Below are positions 1 through 12,550 of a DNA stretch of 64,000 nt, in pieces (the first letter of the stretch is position 1; each line of letters opens with the position of its first letter). Origin of the DNA: Arctopsyche grandis. Lineage: Eukaryota; Arthropoda; Insecta; Trichoptera; Hydropsychidae. The stretch covers positions 11,724,001 to 11,788,000 of the forward strand of contig NC_135358.1 of the NCBI RefSeq assembly GCF_051622035.1. Reading direction: 5' to 3'. Made by a program: the position numbers and the translations under genes. Below the pieces are notes generated by a model. That model was not told the origin of the DNA. It saw nothing but the letters and a program-made list of their open reading frames with translations, and did no database searches.

Positions 1-690
1 GCCACGCACCCGTTTACTATTTTGTAAATAATTTGCGTTCGGGGTTGGCGTGTGCGCGTTTAGGAGTTGCGGGGATTTCGAGCGAAAGTCGTTGAATATT
101 TAATCGGGTAGGTGGGCTTAGTGGCTTGATTAAAAATTAAACGGGCAGCTGAGGACGCCCTCCATTAGCGGTCACAAAAACAATGGCGACACATTAGCAC
201 CTCCCAACCACCCCCTTGGGGTTGCACAACACCAACCCCTAGCCTGATGCACGCGGGGATCAAATCTGTAGCCCCTGTTCAAATTTTAAAATCTTACATT
301 GTACCGGAGCAAGGGTGCATTGAAGGTTGATCGCGATAGGTCGCAAAAATATTCGTGTATCGGGGCCTAATGTTGCAGAGTTTCTCTTTGTGAATAAAGC
401 CGAGGACGTAATTGTGAATAAGATACGATCTTTTTTGTGCAGATGCTTGAATACATATATATGTATGTATATGTATGTACATATAGTGAAATGCAATAGT
501 TGTTACTTTATATACTAAATAATTAAATTTTTAATTTATTTATATATGTACTTATGTACGGTACATATAAAACATACATACATAAACTTATACATAAACT
601 TATATACATACATATAAAACGTAGTAATAATAGTGATGTGATAATTAAAAAATTCTAGTTAGAGATTTTAACTGATTATATATGTATGTA
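1..690. other. Intergenic DNA, no gene seen
   Basis: The first 290 bases are more G+C-rich and free of simple repeats, with C-runs and G-runs such as ACCACCCCCTTGGGGTTG. They resemble the other unique islands in this window and could be regulatory. The rest is A+T-rich with TACATATA-type microsatellites. The short open frames at 260-520 overlap each other on both strands and resemble no protein I know. Confidence 0.4.
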
Positions 691-691
691 T

Positions 692-860
692 CTAGTGTTG
701 TGCTCGATGAAATATCATCGCATGGGTTATGGCATATTAAGATATTAATTTAAAAAAAAAAAAATGTGTCGGTCCTGTGTTTGATCCGCACGCGGTCGTA
801 ATTTTTCAAATACCTTTTAAATATATTTATATTTAACTGTTCACTATGAAAAAAAATCGG
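692..860 (+). repeat. Fragment of the CTAGTGTTGTGC repeat family
   Basis: The segment begins CTAGTGTTGTGCTCGATGAA and continues through ATATCATCGCATGG, TGTCGGTCCTGTG and GATCCGCACGCGGTCGTA. The same order of motifs recurs at 8410 and 8872, so this is a dispersed repeat, here only its first ~170 bases. No coding capacity or terminal inverted repeat is evident. Its class is unknown; a non-autonomous DNA element or Helitron-like piece is possible. Confidence 0.6.
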
Positions 861-929
861 GTTTGACCAACCCATGACTTTATCTATGTGTTTGAGGAAT
901 ATAAGAAGGTCACAAAACAAAATTAGATA

Positions 930-2041
930 TTTTATTTTTATTTAAAAAAATCAATACCACAGAGACTTGACAGGTTGCCCCAAAGCGTCAATGTGATTAT
1001 AATACAAATAATAAAAATCATAAATAAAAAAAACATAAAAAAAATAATAAAAATCATAAATAAAAAAAAACATCATAAAAAAATAATAAAAATCAAGTAA
1101 AAAATATGTACACAAAATAAAAACAAAGAAATAAGATTGAAAAATTTATATCGTGCTATTTAGGATGTGTTCCACCAACTCAACATAACTGGCATCGAAT
1201 AGGTCCAAGTAATGTGCCAGTAAGTTAAGGAGTCGAACAGCTCTCGAGAGGGGGAGTTCATGAGCACGTTTGATTTAGCCCTAATTGGCAAAAATATATC
1301 ATGTTTTCTTAAAACTCTACGATTTTCCGGGGCCCAGAATTTTAGTTTCTCCAGGATAGCGGGATTGTGAATCTCTCCTCTAAGTAATTTTACGAAATGT
1401 TTCCCAAGAAATAAATCTCTTCTCTTTGCCAGGGAGTTGAAACCCAAAGATCCCAAGACAAAGGCACTAGGGAACAGATATGGATAAAATCCAAATGTCT
1501 TCAGATATAAAAATCTAAGGAATTTCCTTTGGACTCGTTCCAACATTAGAGAGTAACGAAGTTGATAGGGAGACCATATAATGGAGCCAAACTCGAGCAC
1601 ACTGCGAACTAATGTACAATATAAGAGACGAATGGCAGTGAGCCCTAGTTCGGACGAATTACGGATTACGAATCCAAGGATTTTTGTTGCCCTATCACAG
1701 ATATTCTCAATGTGAATGTTGAAACTCCAACTATTTTCGAAGACTATTCCCAGATCAGATATAAATAATTCTCTCTGAAGAAGAGAATCATGAAATTTAT
1801 ACGGATATTTAATAGGAGAACGAGAACGAGAGTAAGAAATGACCGTATTGAACCGTACACATTCGGACACATTCCCACATACCGACAGCATTATGAAATA
1901 ATAATATCTATGACAGCATTTTCGATACAAATTGAGCGCAAATGTATGGAAACTTAGATAAGACAAAAGTTCTACTTCCGGTTGTCGGATTTCGTTCAAT
2001 TTTTTTTTATTACCTAAAATCACCATCAGTAATATACACAA
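930..2041 (-). mobile_element. Jockey-like non-LTR retrotransposon, 3' fragment (copy 1)
   Basis: This is the 3' end of a LINE on the minus strand. It carries the C-terminal part of a reverse-transcriptase ORF, then a 3' UTR rich in TTTTATGATTTTTATTATT repeats, and ends near an AAAATAAAAT tail at about 930. A second copy on the opposite strand (39197-40140) shares the same coding and UTR sequence, including the block GGGGCAACCTGTCAAGTC. This copy keeps a little more 5' sequence (up to about 2000). Jockey-superfamily membership rests on the motif order, not on a database match. Confidence 0.85.
1160..1905 (-). pseudogene. Reverse transcriptase C-terminus (jockey-like), frameshifted
   Basis: The translation shows the usual downstream landmarks of insect jockey/CR1-type reverse transcriptases: a SYSRSRSPI motif, then DLGI, then the RSVLEFGSIIWSP block followed by LERVQRKFLRFL. 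The catalytic palm (F/YxDD) is absent because the element is truncated upstream. Compared with the copy at 39209-39868 it has lost one C in a C-run (five here at 1250-1254, six there), which shifts the last ~35 codons out of frame. Non-functional remnant. Confidence 0.85.
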
Positions 2042-3904
2042 TAAATATCAAGAAGATTAACATAATTAAAAAGGTCAAAATAAGATATTGAAATATTGTT
2101 TAAAAAAAAAATAGTACTTGCGGTTTACGAATTCTGACCAAAACCTAATCAGCTCTAAGTTAGTACATAAAGAATACATAATATAAATTTTCAGCTTGAT
2201 ACATTTAGGGGTGTGGACAAAATCGTGGCAACAACATTTTTGACCTTTCTAAGAGGAAATTTTTTTTTATTTTCATCACATTGATACAAGAATTATACTT
2301 GAATTTTTTCGTGAAGAACACACAAATAATAGTGAATGAAAAAAATAGTGGAAGAAAAATTGAACAAGAGTAAACTGCTACTTCCGGTTGAGGGATGCTT
2401 ACCAAATTTAATACATAACTTGGTTACGCTTAAACTTAATAAATATCGATCGTATAAAATCGTATATCGATCTAATAATCGTTGCATATTAATAATATTA
2501 ATAAATTTTTGGGCTGAAACTTTATTTCGGTCAAAAGGTGGATTAATCATATAGATTTGGAGATTTCCGAATAAAGCTCCCGGTTTTACATTCGTGATTG
2601 AAGCGTGTCAATTCGGCATCATTTCGCAGTCAATTACGCGCTAATTTGCAGGCGTTGCGCACCTTTTTAAAAACACAACAATTAGCTGGAATATCAGGTA
2701 TGCGGTAGCACACATTTACCGGTTCAATTTTACTGTAATTGCCCGAATGGTTTTGGCCGCGAAATGACTCGTGTGAATCTATGAATATTTAATTGTGTAT
2801 GTTTAGAATTTATTGTGTGCATTTCGAAAAGGTTATAATTATTGTGCCTGTTTATGTAGATTTTTTCGCGATTTTACGCGATTTTTAACTATAAACGTCG
2901 GTCCCATGCGATACATCGCATTTACTGTTATCTAATAAACAAAATCGGTAATTAATGCTAAAGCATTCAAATTGCAGGCCCGACGATAAAAATGCGCTAA
3001 ATCATTCTTAGACGATTTTTTTAATGCCGTGTCGATCCAGTGTTTTGGGAAAATATTTTTTATCTTACACATAATTCATGCGATTTAGTTTAATAACAGT
3101 TTAATTACTATTTGTACATTCTGAGCGTGTAATGGGCCAACATTGAAAAAATGTACGCAGTCAATTCGAATGAATTAGAATGAAATAAAGCATAATCGCC
3201 GAGATAGATCTACATACATAGAATCTAGATCAATGCTATCATTATAATTCTATTGTTTGTTAATAAGGCAATCAGTCGTCTCGACAACTCCCTAATTAAG
3301 ATCTGGACGCGAATGGGCTAAGAATCGGCCGTTATTCACAACGCCAACTACTCGGCCATTGTTCAGGATTTGCTCTGAACCCGCACAGGGATCAAGAGGC
3401 ATAGATCAACCGAATTATCATGATAAATTGCCCGGTAAATGCGCTCCACTATAAATATTTGTCGTAATTTGAACGCTAACTGTCGATGATTTTAACTGCT
3501 TCGTGTGGAATTGTTAACCCATTCCACGCCGTCGACATTTGTTTTAATTTAATTCAAATTTATCAACGATAATTGTGGACGAAATCGTGAGCTAGTGATG
3601 CGTAGCAACATGTATAGTGCATTTGAGTCGGACTAATATCGCGTGATCTCGACTCATAAACATCCCGATTGTCATAAAGATGGGATCTCTTATCTGAAAT
3701 CGGCTCTCAGGCTCAATTCTCTCAAACATGAAAGTACAATCATTTATGATCATCATCAGACAAAACTAATCTCATACTTAAAGATTGCAACTTCAAATAA
3801 TTACATTGTTGAAATTTTTATTTGATATCTTAAATTAGAGTAAAAGTACAATTTGCATGTGAAGTAAAAAATATTTTTAAAATATCAATGTGTGAAATTT
3901 ATCA
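2042..3904. other. No gene seen
   Basis: A+T-rich sequence. The motif CTACTTCCGGTTG occurs at about 1974 and again near 2380, suggesting a further short repeat. From about 2560 to 3640 the sequence is mostly free of simple repeats and has no long frame. Nothing could be assigned. Confidence 0.35.
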
Positions 3905-4250
3905 TACCTCTCTCCGTTCTCGTTTGCTGAATGCTAGAAAGACGTCGTTATTATTTCTATCATCTGGAATCCGGTCCACTTCTTCTTGTGCTGTTTAAAG
4001 TAGCGTTTGAGGACGATCTATGTAGTCAGTTCTTTAATTTGATCTGACCATCTTATGGTATTCCAGTGGCTACCAGCTTCTCTAGATCTTCCACATTCAT
4101 CCAGGCAATATGGGCAAAGTAAGAAATAATCCTTTTTCTACGTTTTGTAGAGTCTCTTAGAAACTGCCAGCTCTTTGAGGATATACATAGACGTTCTTGT
4201 GGTTCATGGAATGCGCAGAATCGGCCTTCAAACCTACTTATTCCATGTTA
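3905..4250 (-). mobile_element. Degraded LINE (RTE-like) 3' coding fragment
   Basis: Read on the minus strand with frame changes, the translation gives pieces such as DSTKRRKRIISYFAHIA followed by an LEKLVATG-like string. This is the post-RT 'GHIARM' zone of RTE-type elements. The 3' portion (CTCTCCGTTCTCGTTTGCTGA) resembles 25250-25375, so both may be 3' ends of one family. Heavily mutated, no intact frame. Confidence 0.45.
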
Positions 4251-4799
4251 AAAAAGTCGTATATGTTGATCGGCTCAAGAGATAATTGAATCCAAAAATT
4301 TACATATGTATGTACATACATACATACATATGTATATGGGGAGATAGTGACGTTCCTAGACTATGTGCCGCCCTTAGGCAAAGTTCAAAATGCTGCCCTT
4401 CCTATAAATATTATTCTAACGAAAAAAAATCATAATAATATAATAGATAGATATTTTAAATAAAATTTTATACCATATGTTTCAATAAAAATAGCTCGAT
4501 GCATTCATTGGATCAGTTAAGGGTAGTGGTCCATTCTTGAATGAGAAAATATTTAAATAAAAAAAAATGAATGGAATATTATTTTTTTTATGTATTTTAG
4601 TCTACAGTTTGCCGCTTCTCGAAATGTACCATAATTAGTACTTGTAGTTGTCCACGGGACGACTTTGAGGAAAGCTCCTATGTACTTCTGGTCAAACTAA
4701 AAATGACATCGTAGCAATAAATATTTTAATAACAGACACTTAATTTCAGTTTAATTTAATAAACGGAGTTTGAATTTTGAATTCCAGAATAGATTCCAC

Positions 4800-5292
4800 C
4801 TAACCTTTTACCAACTACGGTTATATTTAAAGTGTATTTTTAGTTACAATATATTTTGACTAGTTGGAATATTTTCTGTCTTACCCAGGTAAGTTGATTC
4901 AAGTGGCGAATTAAATTCCAACTGGTCAAAGAATATTACAACTAAAAATACAGTTCAACTATATGTAAGTTGGTACCAGGTTTGATAAAGAGGTTGGAAA
5001 GTCACATATTTGTTTTGAACACATTCTTAGAGTTATTGCAATACGATAATCACTACCTTTATTCGTAATATCTAGAAAATATTAACGCATTATGACGAAT
5101 TCTAAAGCATTTGTAAAAAAATCAGAGCTGTCAAAACTCAACCGTTATATTACAACTGGCGCACACTGTTGAAAGTGTATTTATGCTTGTAGAGATATAA
5201 TTTACTAGTTGAGTTGTATTTCAATATGACTTAAAACGCTAGTTAGAATATACATATTAAAACTTAAAATACACTTCGACTAACATATACAG
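4800..5292 (+). repeat. MITE family M1, copy 1
   Basis: About 490 bases that recur at 62530-63013 (same orientation) and 59810-60350 (inverted). Shared blocks include GTCAAAACTCAACCGTTATA, TTGAAAGTGTATTTATGCTT and GTAGAGATATAATTTACTAG. The outer parts contain inverted copies of a TTGTAATATATT..AACTGG unit. No coding capacity. Behaves as a non-autonomous DNA transposon; superfamily unknown. Confidence 0.7.
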
Positions 5293-6794
5293 AGATAAAG
5301 TAAAAATTACGGGATAATAATTGAATAACCCTGCATCACAACATGAGCCACGTCTTTTTCGTGTCGCCGTACCATACTCAACTACTCAACAAGTAATTAC
5401 TCTTAATGGTTCGAAACTGAAAAGCCTCTTGCTCTAATTTAAAACAATGAATATCGTACCGAGTTTCACAAACAACTTTACATGCGTCAATTTAAAGACG
5501 ACTTACATAATTCGAAACGAATTTCAACTCGTTCGATTAATAAATGTATAAAAAAATGCATACAGAAGTTTAGATTTCCGGTGTAGTTTTAGATTGCTGC
5601 CAGAAACAACCATCGAATCTTATCGTAGTTTTTTTTTTTTAATTCGTTCTGTTCCTACGATGGATTACACGAACACACAGTTTCACCAATTTGTTGGGTG
5701 CACTTCACACGATTTTAATCAATCGATTCTCACGGTTTTAGTACATAACTACGTAAATCATTTGTGCGATACGAAATTTACAAGTTTAAATTAACGGAGT
5801 TTAATGAGTTAATCAACTGCGATTCATTTTTTGATCTATTCAATTCGTTTAAAAACGTGTAGTGTGTTTAATATAATAGTTACGTGAGAAATGTATCAGT
5901 TAGTTTTTATCTAACATGCGTTTCCGATATTTTTTATCGTATTCGTACTTAATCCTTTACGGCTTGATTTATTCGATTCGTTCTACCCTATTCGATGGTT
6001 TAATTTTAAATGGTATTTAACTATGATCTATCGGTTACAAGAGCTACAACACAGCATTCGAGCCACTTTACAGGCCCGAGTTTATTGCTCTTACACACAA
6101 AACACGCACAAGAGTAATTGTGTCATCGTCGATTGTGCAATATTTTTAATTGGGTGACTAATTCCTTTTCTATTGCTTACAATTTCAATTTTTACTATGG
6201 ATTCTTGACATTTAATTAGATATAAATGCAAATTTTAGTATAGCCATTTCTCACTATTTATGACGTTCATATATTATGTAAAAAGTTCGCTTTTCACATA
6301 AAACCTAAGGTTTATTGAATGTATGAATTTTATTAGCCTATCAATCTTTGAAATGTTTGTATTGAAAATACCATAAGTTACAAAAGTAATTTGTGTAATG
6401 AACTATCAATAAATGCATTATTTCAACATCAGAGCAATCTTATGTACATATATCTTCAAAATTTTTAAATTATAAAATAATTAAACGAATATCTACGATT
6501 TTGACACTTATTCAAGACTTACTTTAGTAAAACTGTTGAGCACAAGCAACAACAGAACAGTTGCACATGCGTGCTAAACGTACTTTTTTACGCATCTTAT
6601 CCAAGAAGTGGGGATGGGCCTTCATAAATGGGACTTTCATAACCATTTAAATATTTCTTTAAAAGGTTTTTATTCATAAAACTCGCAGTTTTTATTCGGA
6701 TACTAAGGATACGTGCACTCTGACTAAATCGGCCCGATCGACTTCCTATAGCGACTTCATAGCAGGAATTCATATATCTTCTTTATGATAAATT
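5293..6794. other. No gene seen
   Basis: Mostly A+T-rich. Frames such as 5594-5794 are short and show no family resemblance. No repeat with copies elsewhere in the window was recognised. Confidence 0.35.
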
Positions 6795-7080
6795 GCGGCA
6801 CGGGACGCGTATGTGGACTCCAGCAGTGAGAGGCGTGTCTTCATATCATTATTAATTCGTACAGTCTTATAATTTCGACAAGTTTCCCGATATTTCGTCA
6901 ATACAAGGATAAAATATCACCAAAAACACTCCATGGCGTAAAGTTTGCTAAAGGATGCTGCAGTATAGATTTGGCGTACTGGAGTATGTCTAGCGTTTTT
7001 TTTTTTTGTATGTGCAAAACTATCAAAAAAAAAAAAAACACGTACCACGTACCTCTCCGTGTGTTTTCGCCTCCTTAAGT
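6795..7080 (+). repeat. hAT-like MITE family M3, degraded copy
   Basis: It shares with 32635-32935 and 49335-49660 the blocks ATTAATTCGTACAGTCTTAT, TTTCGACAAGTTTC and ATACAAGGATAAAATATC, then a GTATGTGCAAAACTATC poly-A stretch, and ends near GTGTGTTTTCGCCTCCTTAA. The better copies start and end with inverted GGTGCAGACACAC-like sequence. Non-coding, non-autonomous. Confidence 0.55.
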
Positions 7081-7275
7081 CTAAATATATAATTATTTGA
7101 ACCCATTTGTCTGATAGCTTGCGCTCATCATTATTTCCATAATTAGATATGATGTGCGAATGGAATTTTGATCTTCTCTCAATTTTGAACTCTCTTCCAT
7201 TTGGCCTTGCAGGGATGTTTTGAACTTGCGGCTGGATATTATATATTGGTGCTAGCTCTACATATGTATGTAGAT

Positions 7276-8309
7276 CAGTGCTATTCAAACTATGGTCCGC
7301 GGCCCATTACTGGTCCGCGGAGAAAGACGTAATTAAAAAAAACAAAACAATAGCTTATGTCAGAACTATTTCAAAATATAGACTGGATAGCCAAGCTAGC
7401 TTATTTGACAGATATTTTTTGCATTTTGAATGACCTTAACTTATCCATGCAAGGAGGAATGTCATCTTGTTTCACAATGGCAGACAATACATATGGGTTG
7501 AAACGAAATCTAAAAACATCGAAGATTCGTGTTTCAAAATATTGCTATGACATGTTTCACAATTTGGCTGATATTATTTCCCAAGGAGGAGAGGAGCTTA
7601 ATATGACGTCTTTGCGTGATATAATCAGTTGTCATTTGATAAATTTATCAAAGCGATTCAATTTCTATTTTCCACCAGATGACGATTCACGAAAAGGAAA
7701 AGGATGGATACGAAATCCATTTTTGCCATGGAATGATGATATATCACCTAATTTGGAAGATAAACTAATTGATCTGACTGCAAAGCAAGAATTAAAAAAA
7801 ATGTTTTGAAACCACAACTTCACTTGCAGGCTTTTGGATCAAATTAAAAGTAGAATTCCCATATATTTATGAACTTGCAGTGAAAACTCTTTAACCATTT
7901 GCATCAACATACCTTTGCGAGACTGGTTTCTTAACCATGAGTATAATTAAAACAAAACATCGTAATAGTGTGGATATTTATGATCCATTGCGTGTGGCAT
8001 TGTCTTCGATTAAACCACGACTGGATAAGTTATCTAATAACAAACAAGCTCATATGTATGTATGTCTCATTAGTTTTTTTTTTTATTTTCATTTTTTATC
8101 TTTGTCTAAGTATATACATATTGTACTTCTTTGAATTCAATAAAATAAATTTTACTACTTAGATTTTTTTTTTTTTATTTGTTTACAAGTTTTCAACCAT
8201 ATACATATATGTATGTATAACCTTTTTATTTTAAAATATGATGCCGGTCCGTGAGAATTACTGAAAAATATGTACTGGTCCGCCAACTAAAAAAGTTTGA
8301 GTAGCACTG
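7276..8309 (+). mobile_element. Decayed hAT transposon with terminal repeats and near-perfect 8-bp TSD
   Basis: The left end reads CAGTGCTATTCAAACT and the right end, reverse-complemented, CAGTGCTACTCAAACT (15 of 16 identical). The flanking octamers are ATGTAGAT at 7268-7275 and ATATAGAT at 8310-8317, a target duplication with one mismatch, as expected for hAT. GGTCCGCGG occurs twice just inside the left end. At 1034 bp it has lost the N-terminal half of its transposase gene and cannot move by itself. Confidence 0.9.
7357..8053 (+). pseudogene. hAT transposase C-terminal half (ZBED5/SCAND3-like), one frameshift and one stop
   Basis: The first frame (7357-7809) begins SELFQNIDWIAKLAYLTDIF and contains LNLSMQG, both typical of the ZBED5/FAM200/SCAND3-type hAT transposases. 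A poly-A run near 7795-7805 shifts the frame. The next frame gives FWIKLKVEFPYIYELAVKTL, an in-frame TAA near 7890, then PFASTYLCETGF and IKTKHRN...DPLRVALSSIKPRLDKL up to KQAH at 8053. That is the hAT C-terminal dimerisation region. The BED finger and first catalytic acidic residues are absent. A dead copy by this reading. Confidence 0.88.
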
Positions 8310-8409
8310 ATATAGATGCAAGACATTCCCTTCTACATATGTATATATTTTGTTATTTGATATGTTTTCTTTTCTATTACAATAATTGATTTTTATGATC
8401 ATGTATAAA

Positions 8410-8871
8410 CTAGTGTTGTGCCCGATGAAATATCATCGCATGGCATATTAAGTTATGAAATAAAAAAATAATGTGTCGGTGCTGTGGGCGATCCGCACGC
8501 GGTCGTATTTTTTGCAAATGCCTCTTAAATATATTTAATTTAATATTTATATTTAATTGTCAAATATGAAAAAACTACCTGCCTACCTACATGTAAACAA
8601 TATAAAACACCAATAGAAAAATTAATTAATTGAATAAATGGCCCTAAATGTTAATTTATTATTGAGAATTATTTCCCTAGAGGAAACATTGGTAGCAAAC
8701 AGTATGTATAGAAGTTTTTTCTTTTATTATTATATTCGTACATTTTGTTGGCAGTGTTTTAGCTATGACGTACATATGTACATATGTCGAATCGAAGTGA
8801 CTATTATAGTACGGCAAGCGTTATCGCACATAGACCCACAGAATAGCGCTATTATATATGTATGTATATGA
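8410..8871 (+). repeat. Tandem repeat unit A of the CTAGTGTTGTGC family
   Basis: This 462-base unit is followed directly by a second unit at 8872. Matching landmarks are CTAGTGTTGTGCCCGATGAA, ACTACCTGCCTACCTACATG, AACAATATAAAACACC, GTCGAATCGAAGTGACTATT and ATAGACCCACAGAATAGCG. Units A and B differ at many scattered positions, so the duplication is old. No protein recognised; the frame at 8638-8871 is fortuitous. Confidence 0.8.
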
Positions 8872-9415
8872 CTAGTGTTATGCCCAATTAAATATCATCG
8901 CATGGGTTATGGAATATTAAGTTATTAAATAAAAAAAATTAAACGAAATATGTCGGCCTTTATGTCAAACACAGCAATGGTGCGGCAGCGAAGGCGCGGC
9001 GACTTGGCGAATGCTCCCCGCACGGCGAGACGGCGCCTACTCCCGGCGCTTCTGATCCCGCGCCACAGCCGAATTTTAAATATATTTAATTGTTTAATAT
9101 GAAAAAAAAAAAACGTAAAAACTACCTACCTACCTGCATATAAACAATATAAAACACCGATAGAAAAATTAATTAATCACATACATTTTCTATATATTAT
9201 ATTATTTCCAATATTTCGGTCTATTTTCTTGTCGGTAACATTCGCTTCGAACAGTAAGAATATAACTTTTTTCTTTTGTTATTATTCGTATTACATTGTA
9301 CGTCATTTTGTTGGAAGCTTACCTTCACATGTATGTCGAATCGAAACGACTATTATAGTATGGCGAACGTTATCTCAGACAGACACACAGACGGAATAGC
9401 GAATTTATACACATG
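8872..9415 (+). repeat. Tandem repeat unit B, with GC-rich internal replacement
   Basis: It repeats the landmarks of the preceding unit (CTAGTGTTATGCCCAATTAA; CTACCTACCTACCTGCATAT; GTCGAATCGAAACGACTATT; GAATAGCGAATTTATAC). The segment corresponding to GCGATCCGCACGCGGTCG in unit A is replaced at about 8961-9073 by a longer, very G+C-rich stretch, making this unit roughly 80 bases longer. Confidence 0.8.
8961..9073. other. GC-rich insert of unknown origin inside repeat unit B
   Basis: About 113 bases with many GCG/CGGC words (for example GGTGCGGCAGCGAAGGCGCG), set in a repeat that is otherwise strongly A+T-rich. The other two copies of this repeat family lack it. It has no recognisable frame. 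It may be captured host DNA or part of a longer ancestral element lost elsewhere. Confidence 0.5.
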
Positions 9416-12400
9416 ATGATGTATGTATATGATGATGATGTATTTCTTTTTTCTCATCTTTCTGTATTTTTTCGACCGTCGTGGTGCATTAGAGACTCCT
9501 GCAATGCCACAATGGTCCAAAAACCTAAACTTTAATAAATACATAAAATAAATAATGAATACAAAATGCATAGTGTTTATTCTAAGCTCAAATTAGCGTT
9601 TATTGTAACAAGTACGAATGATTGTATTATTTTCGTTTGTATTAGTAAATGTATTATTGAAATATTTCCGTGGACTAGTTAGGTTTTTGAAATTGTGGTA
9701 TGAGTGTCGGACAGCTGACAGATTGGAACTCCTTGTGAGGGTCAGGGGGTCACCAGCTCTCGTCAGCCCTCACTAATCACCACAATGCGGAACTCTTCTT
9801 CGTGTTTCTGACGTTAATTATTGTTAATACCCAACCGCCTCCAACGGGCTAATGGACCCCTTGCAAACACCGCGTACATGTGGAATCCACAAATAATTAT
9901 CCTCTTACAAATCGAGAGCGATAACTATTCGATACAGCGAAGATTGACACATTTCTTGCACACCAATTACATAATACCCATAAGATAACTTTGTCATATA
10001 ATCCATATAGAACTGTACACTTATTGCGGTCATCTCGCTAATGGACACTAGGTGATATACGTCTTGCACTCGAACACGTGTGATGATATTCTAGTCTGCT
10101 GATGATCATGGTGATGTTGCAGAAATTAAAAGCGGCATTAGCTTTTATGATTGCATAACATAATAGTTTGTCATTGAAGTATTCTAGTACAATGTTGTCA
10201 ATTACCTATTGACAAGCGTGTATAACAAAAAGTGACACACTTTGTATTCGAAAATGCTTTTTATTTTATTATATAAATAAATAGTAAATTAAATTGTGTC
10301 TCACTAATGTTTGGCTTGCATATTAGCACGTCTCTGCTCACATACGTATATTCAGTGGCGGACCTAAACAAACTTTGACCCGGGCGTTCCCTGGCAGTAG
10401 CGTTCGGGCTTTGTATCGCTGCCTAATAATCTGCAAGTTTTTGCCCTTTTGTGCGCGCTCACACAATTTACATTCAAAAGGTCGCCAAAAGGCGCAAACT
10501 TGGACCTTTTGGCGAAATTAAACCGGCCCTGGACACAATGGCTGTGTTTGCACAAGCTAATGTTCCGTTTCGCCTCCTTTTCAGCGAGCTGCGCGTATCT
10601 TCTCACACTGTGCCAAAAACGAATCATTAATCTTATGGTTAAACGTGCGTGCAGTTAATGTAAATGCAGGTCATATGAAATCTGCAATAACTCGTCCGTG
10701 AAAACAGATTTGTATCGTAGGATATCTAATACAATGATAATATTTGAATTTTAAATAAGTCACGATAACATGTGTGCATATATTTTTCATCTATACACAC
10801 TCATAAAGCTCTTGATGGAAATTAATTCGTTATTTAAGTTTTAAACAAATATTTGTCTTATTTCAACAAATTTATACTAAAGCGTTCGAAGAACGTGATC
10901 CATTATATGTAATTAATTTTTATTTTTAAATGGTTTTTATTGTTTATAATACATCTTAGATATATTCTGAGAGCTTTTGATCCAGTGATAATTTTCTATA
11001 TTGCACATTATTTCACACGTTAGTTAGTATTTATATTATTATCTAATTATGTTAGTGCATACAGCATGATAGGAAACAAACTCAAAAACCAATTAAAAGT
11101 TCTTCTAAATGTATATAATTTTTAATTAAAGATTTTTTAGTCCACGATTTAAAGCAAATTTTATTTAGGTAATATATGTACATATGTCACTAGAAGACGT
11201 CCTTTAATTCTCCATAATATTGTTATTTTCTTGCACATATGTATGTATGTGCTGGGAAAATAACTACATGCATTCTATAATTTTGTCATAGAAGAAGATG
11301 ATGATGTATTATTAGCTTTAAAATTTGATTATATTTTTTTTTTAGAAACAACTAAAATAAAATAAAAGTGTTGATCGTCATATATGGTTAAATGTTCCTC
11401 TTTTTATTTATTTATTTATTATTAAATAGCAAATTGCTAATGAATTATTTCACAATGAACAGTTTTAAACTAAAACTAACAGTAAAAATAAAACAGTAAA
11501 ACTAATAAAACTAACAGATAAAATATATTTTTTTAAATTTACATATTTCATAAATTGGTCAATCTGAAAACTATAATACATTCAAATATATATGTCGCAA
11601 ACACATTATACTAATATAGGTATACAATATTTTGTTAAATATAAAACAGCAAGCGAGAAAGTGAGGAGATGGTGATATTTTAGGAACCATCATTAATAGT
11701 TACATTAATATAAATAAATTGACGAATTCTAGCAGGAGACAACCGATTTGAATTTAATAACCATCCATATTTTGCCTTTTAACTCTCAAAATTTCATACA
11801 GTAAAAAAAAATTTAGAATTGCTTGACACAAAAATACTTTAAACCCAATTTGGAACTGAAAAATTGACATGATATAAATTCTGATTCATGATTTATATTG
11901 CGATCGCGTATATTGGCGAAAATAATGTAACATGTGTATGAAGCTTAGGTGCCACCGATTGAGAACTACTGTGCCCCTCGAATGCGTGTGAACTTTAACC
12001 GGCAATAACCGTGAGGGCACGGAAGACCGTATCATTAGGCTTTTTGCGTCCGTGCATATTTGCTTTGGCCGCTCAGATGATCCATCGATCAAATGACGGA
12101 CACGACCATTAGACATTTGTCGTCCGTCGGTAGGTGTAGAGGTAGACGAAGGTAGTTTCGACTAAATCTAGCGTCAAATCATTAGTCATTTGTCGGACGC
12201 TAAACGTTTACACAGCAACGGCTATTGTGAAGCCGAAATCGGTAATGATTTGCGAGACCTCCGTTACGCCGTTTGCCGATTGCCAATATGTATCGCGTTA
12301 CACATGTCCGTTAATGACGGCCATAGCGTTCAAATACGGATAGCTTTCGAGATTGATGATCCGCCGACAAATAGTCGCAAATGGTCTGTTCCGAACTCAA

Positions 12401-12550
12401 ATCGCCACGCTGCTGCATGCATCCTTGGCGGTAGGTAATTTGCAAAAATGTGTCAGTACTGCGATGACGTGTATTAATTACTCAAAGATTAGCAAAATTA
12501 CTTATTTTCCATTCGGTATTATGAACATTTAAGACACGTATAAAATTAGA
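9416..12550. other. No gene seen; few structured motifs
   Basis: Unique sequence of moderate G+C lies at 9690-9900 and 10360-10640, and an uneven stretch at 11890-12440. The last contains two related words about 80 bases apart (CATTAGACATTTGTCGTCCG and CATTAGTCATTTGTCGGACG). Frames at 10364-10658, 11886-12116 and 12190-12438 are short, occur on both strands and match nothing I know. Confidence 0.35.
10482..10515. other. Perfect 11-bp inverted repeat (stem-loop)
   Basis: TCGCCAAAAGG at 10482-10492 is followed, after a 12-base spacer, by its exact reverse complement CCTTTTGGCGA at 10505-10515. It lies just inside a segment beginning CAGTGGCGGACC (about 10354). Possibly internal to an unrecognised MITE. 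Confidence 0.55.

Noticed and set aside
11953..11975. GATTGAGAACTACTG as a hAT right terminus
   Set aside because: Single end only; no partner terminus or 8-bp duplication located.
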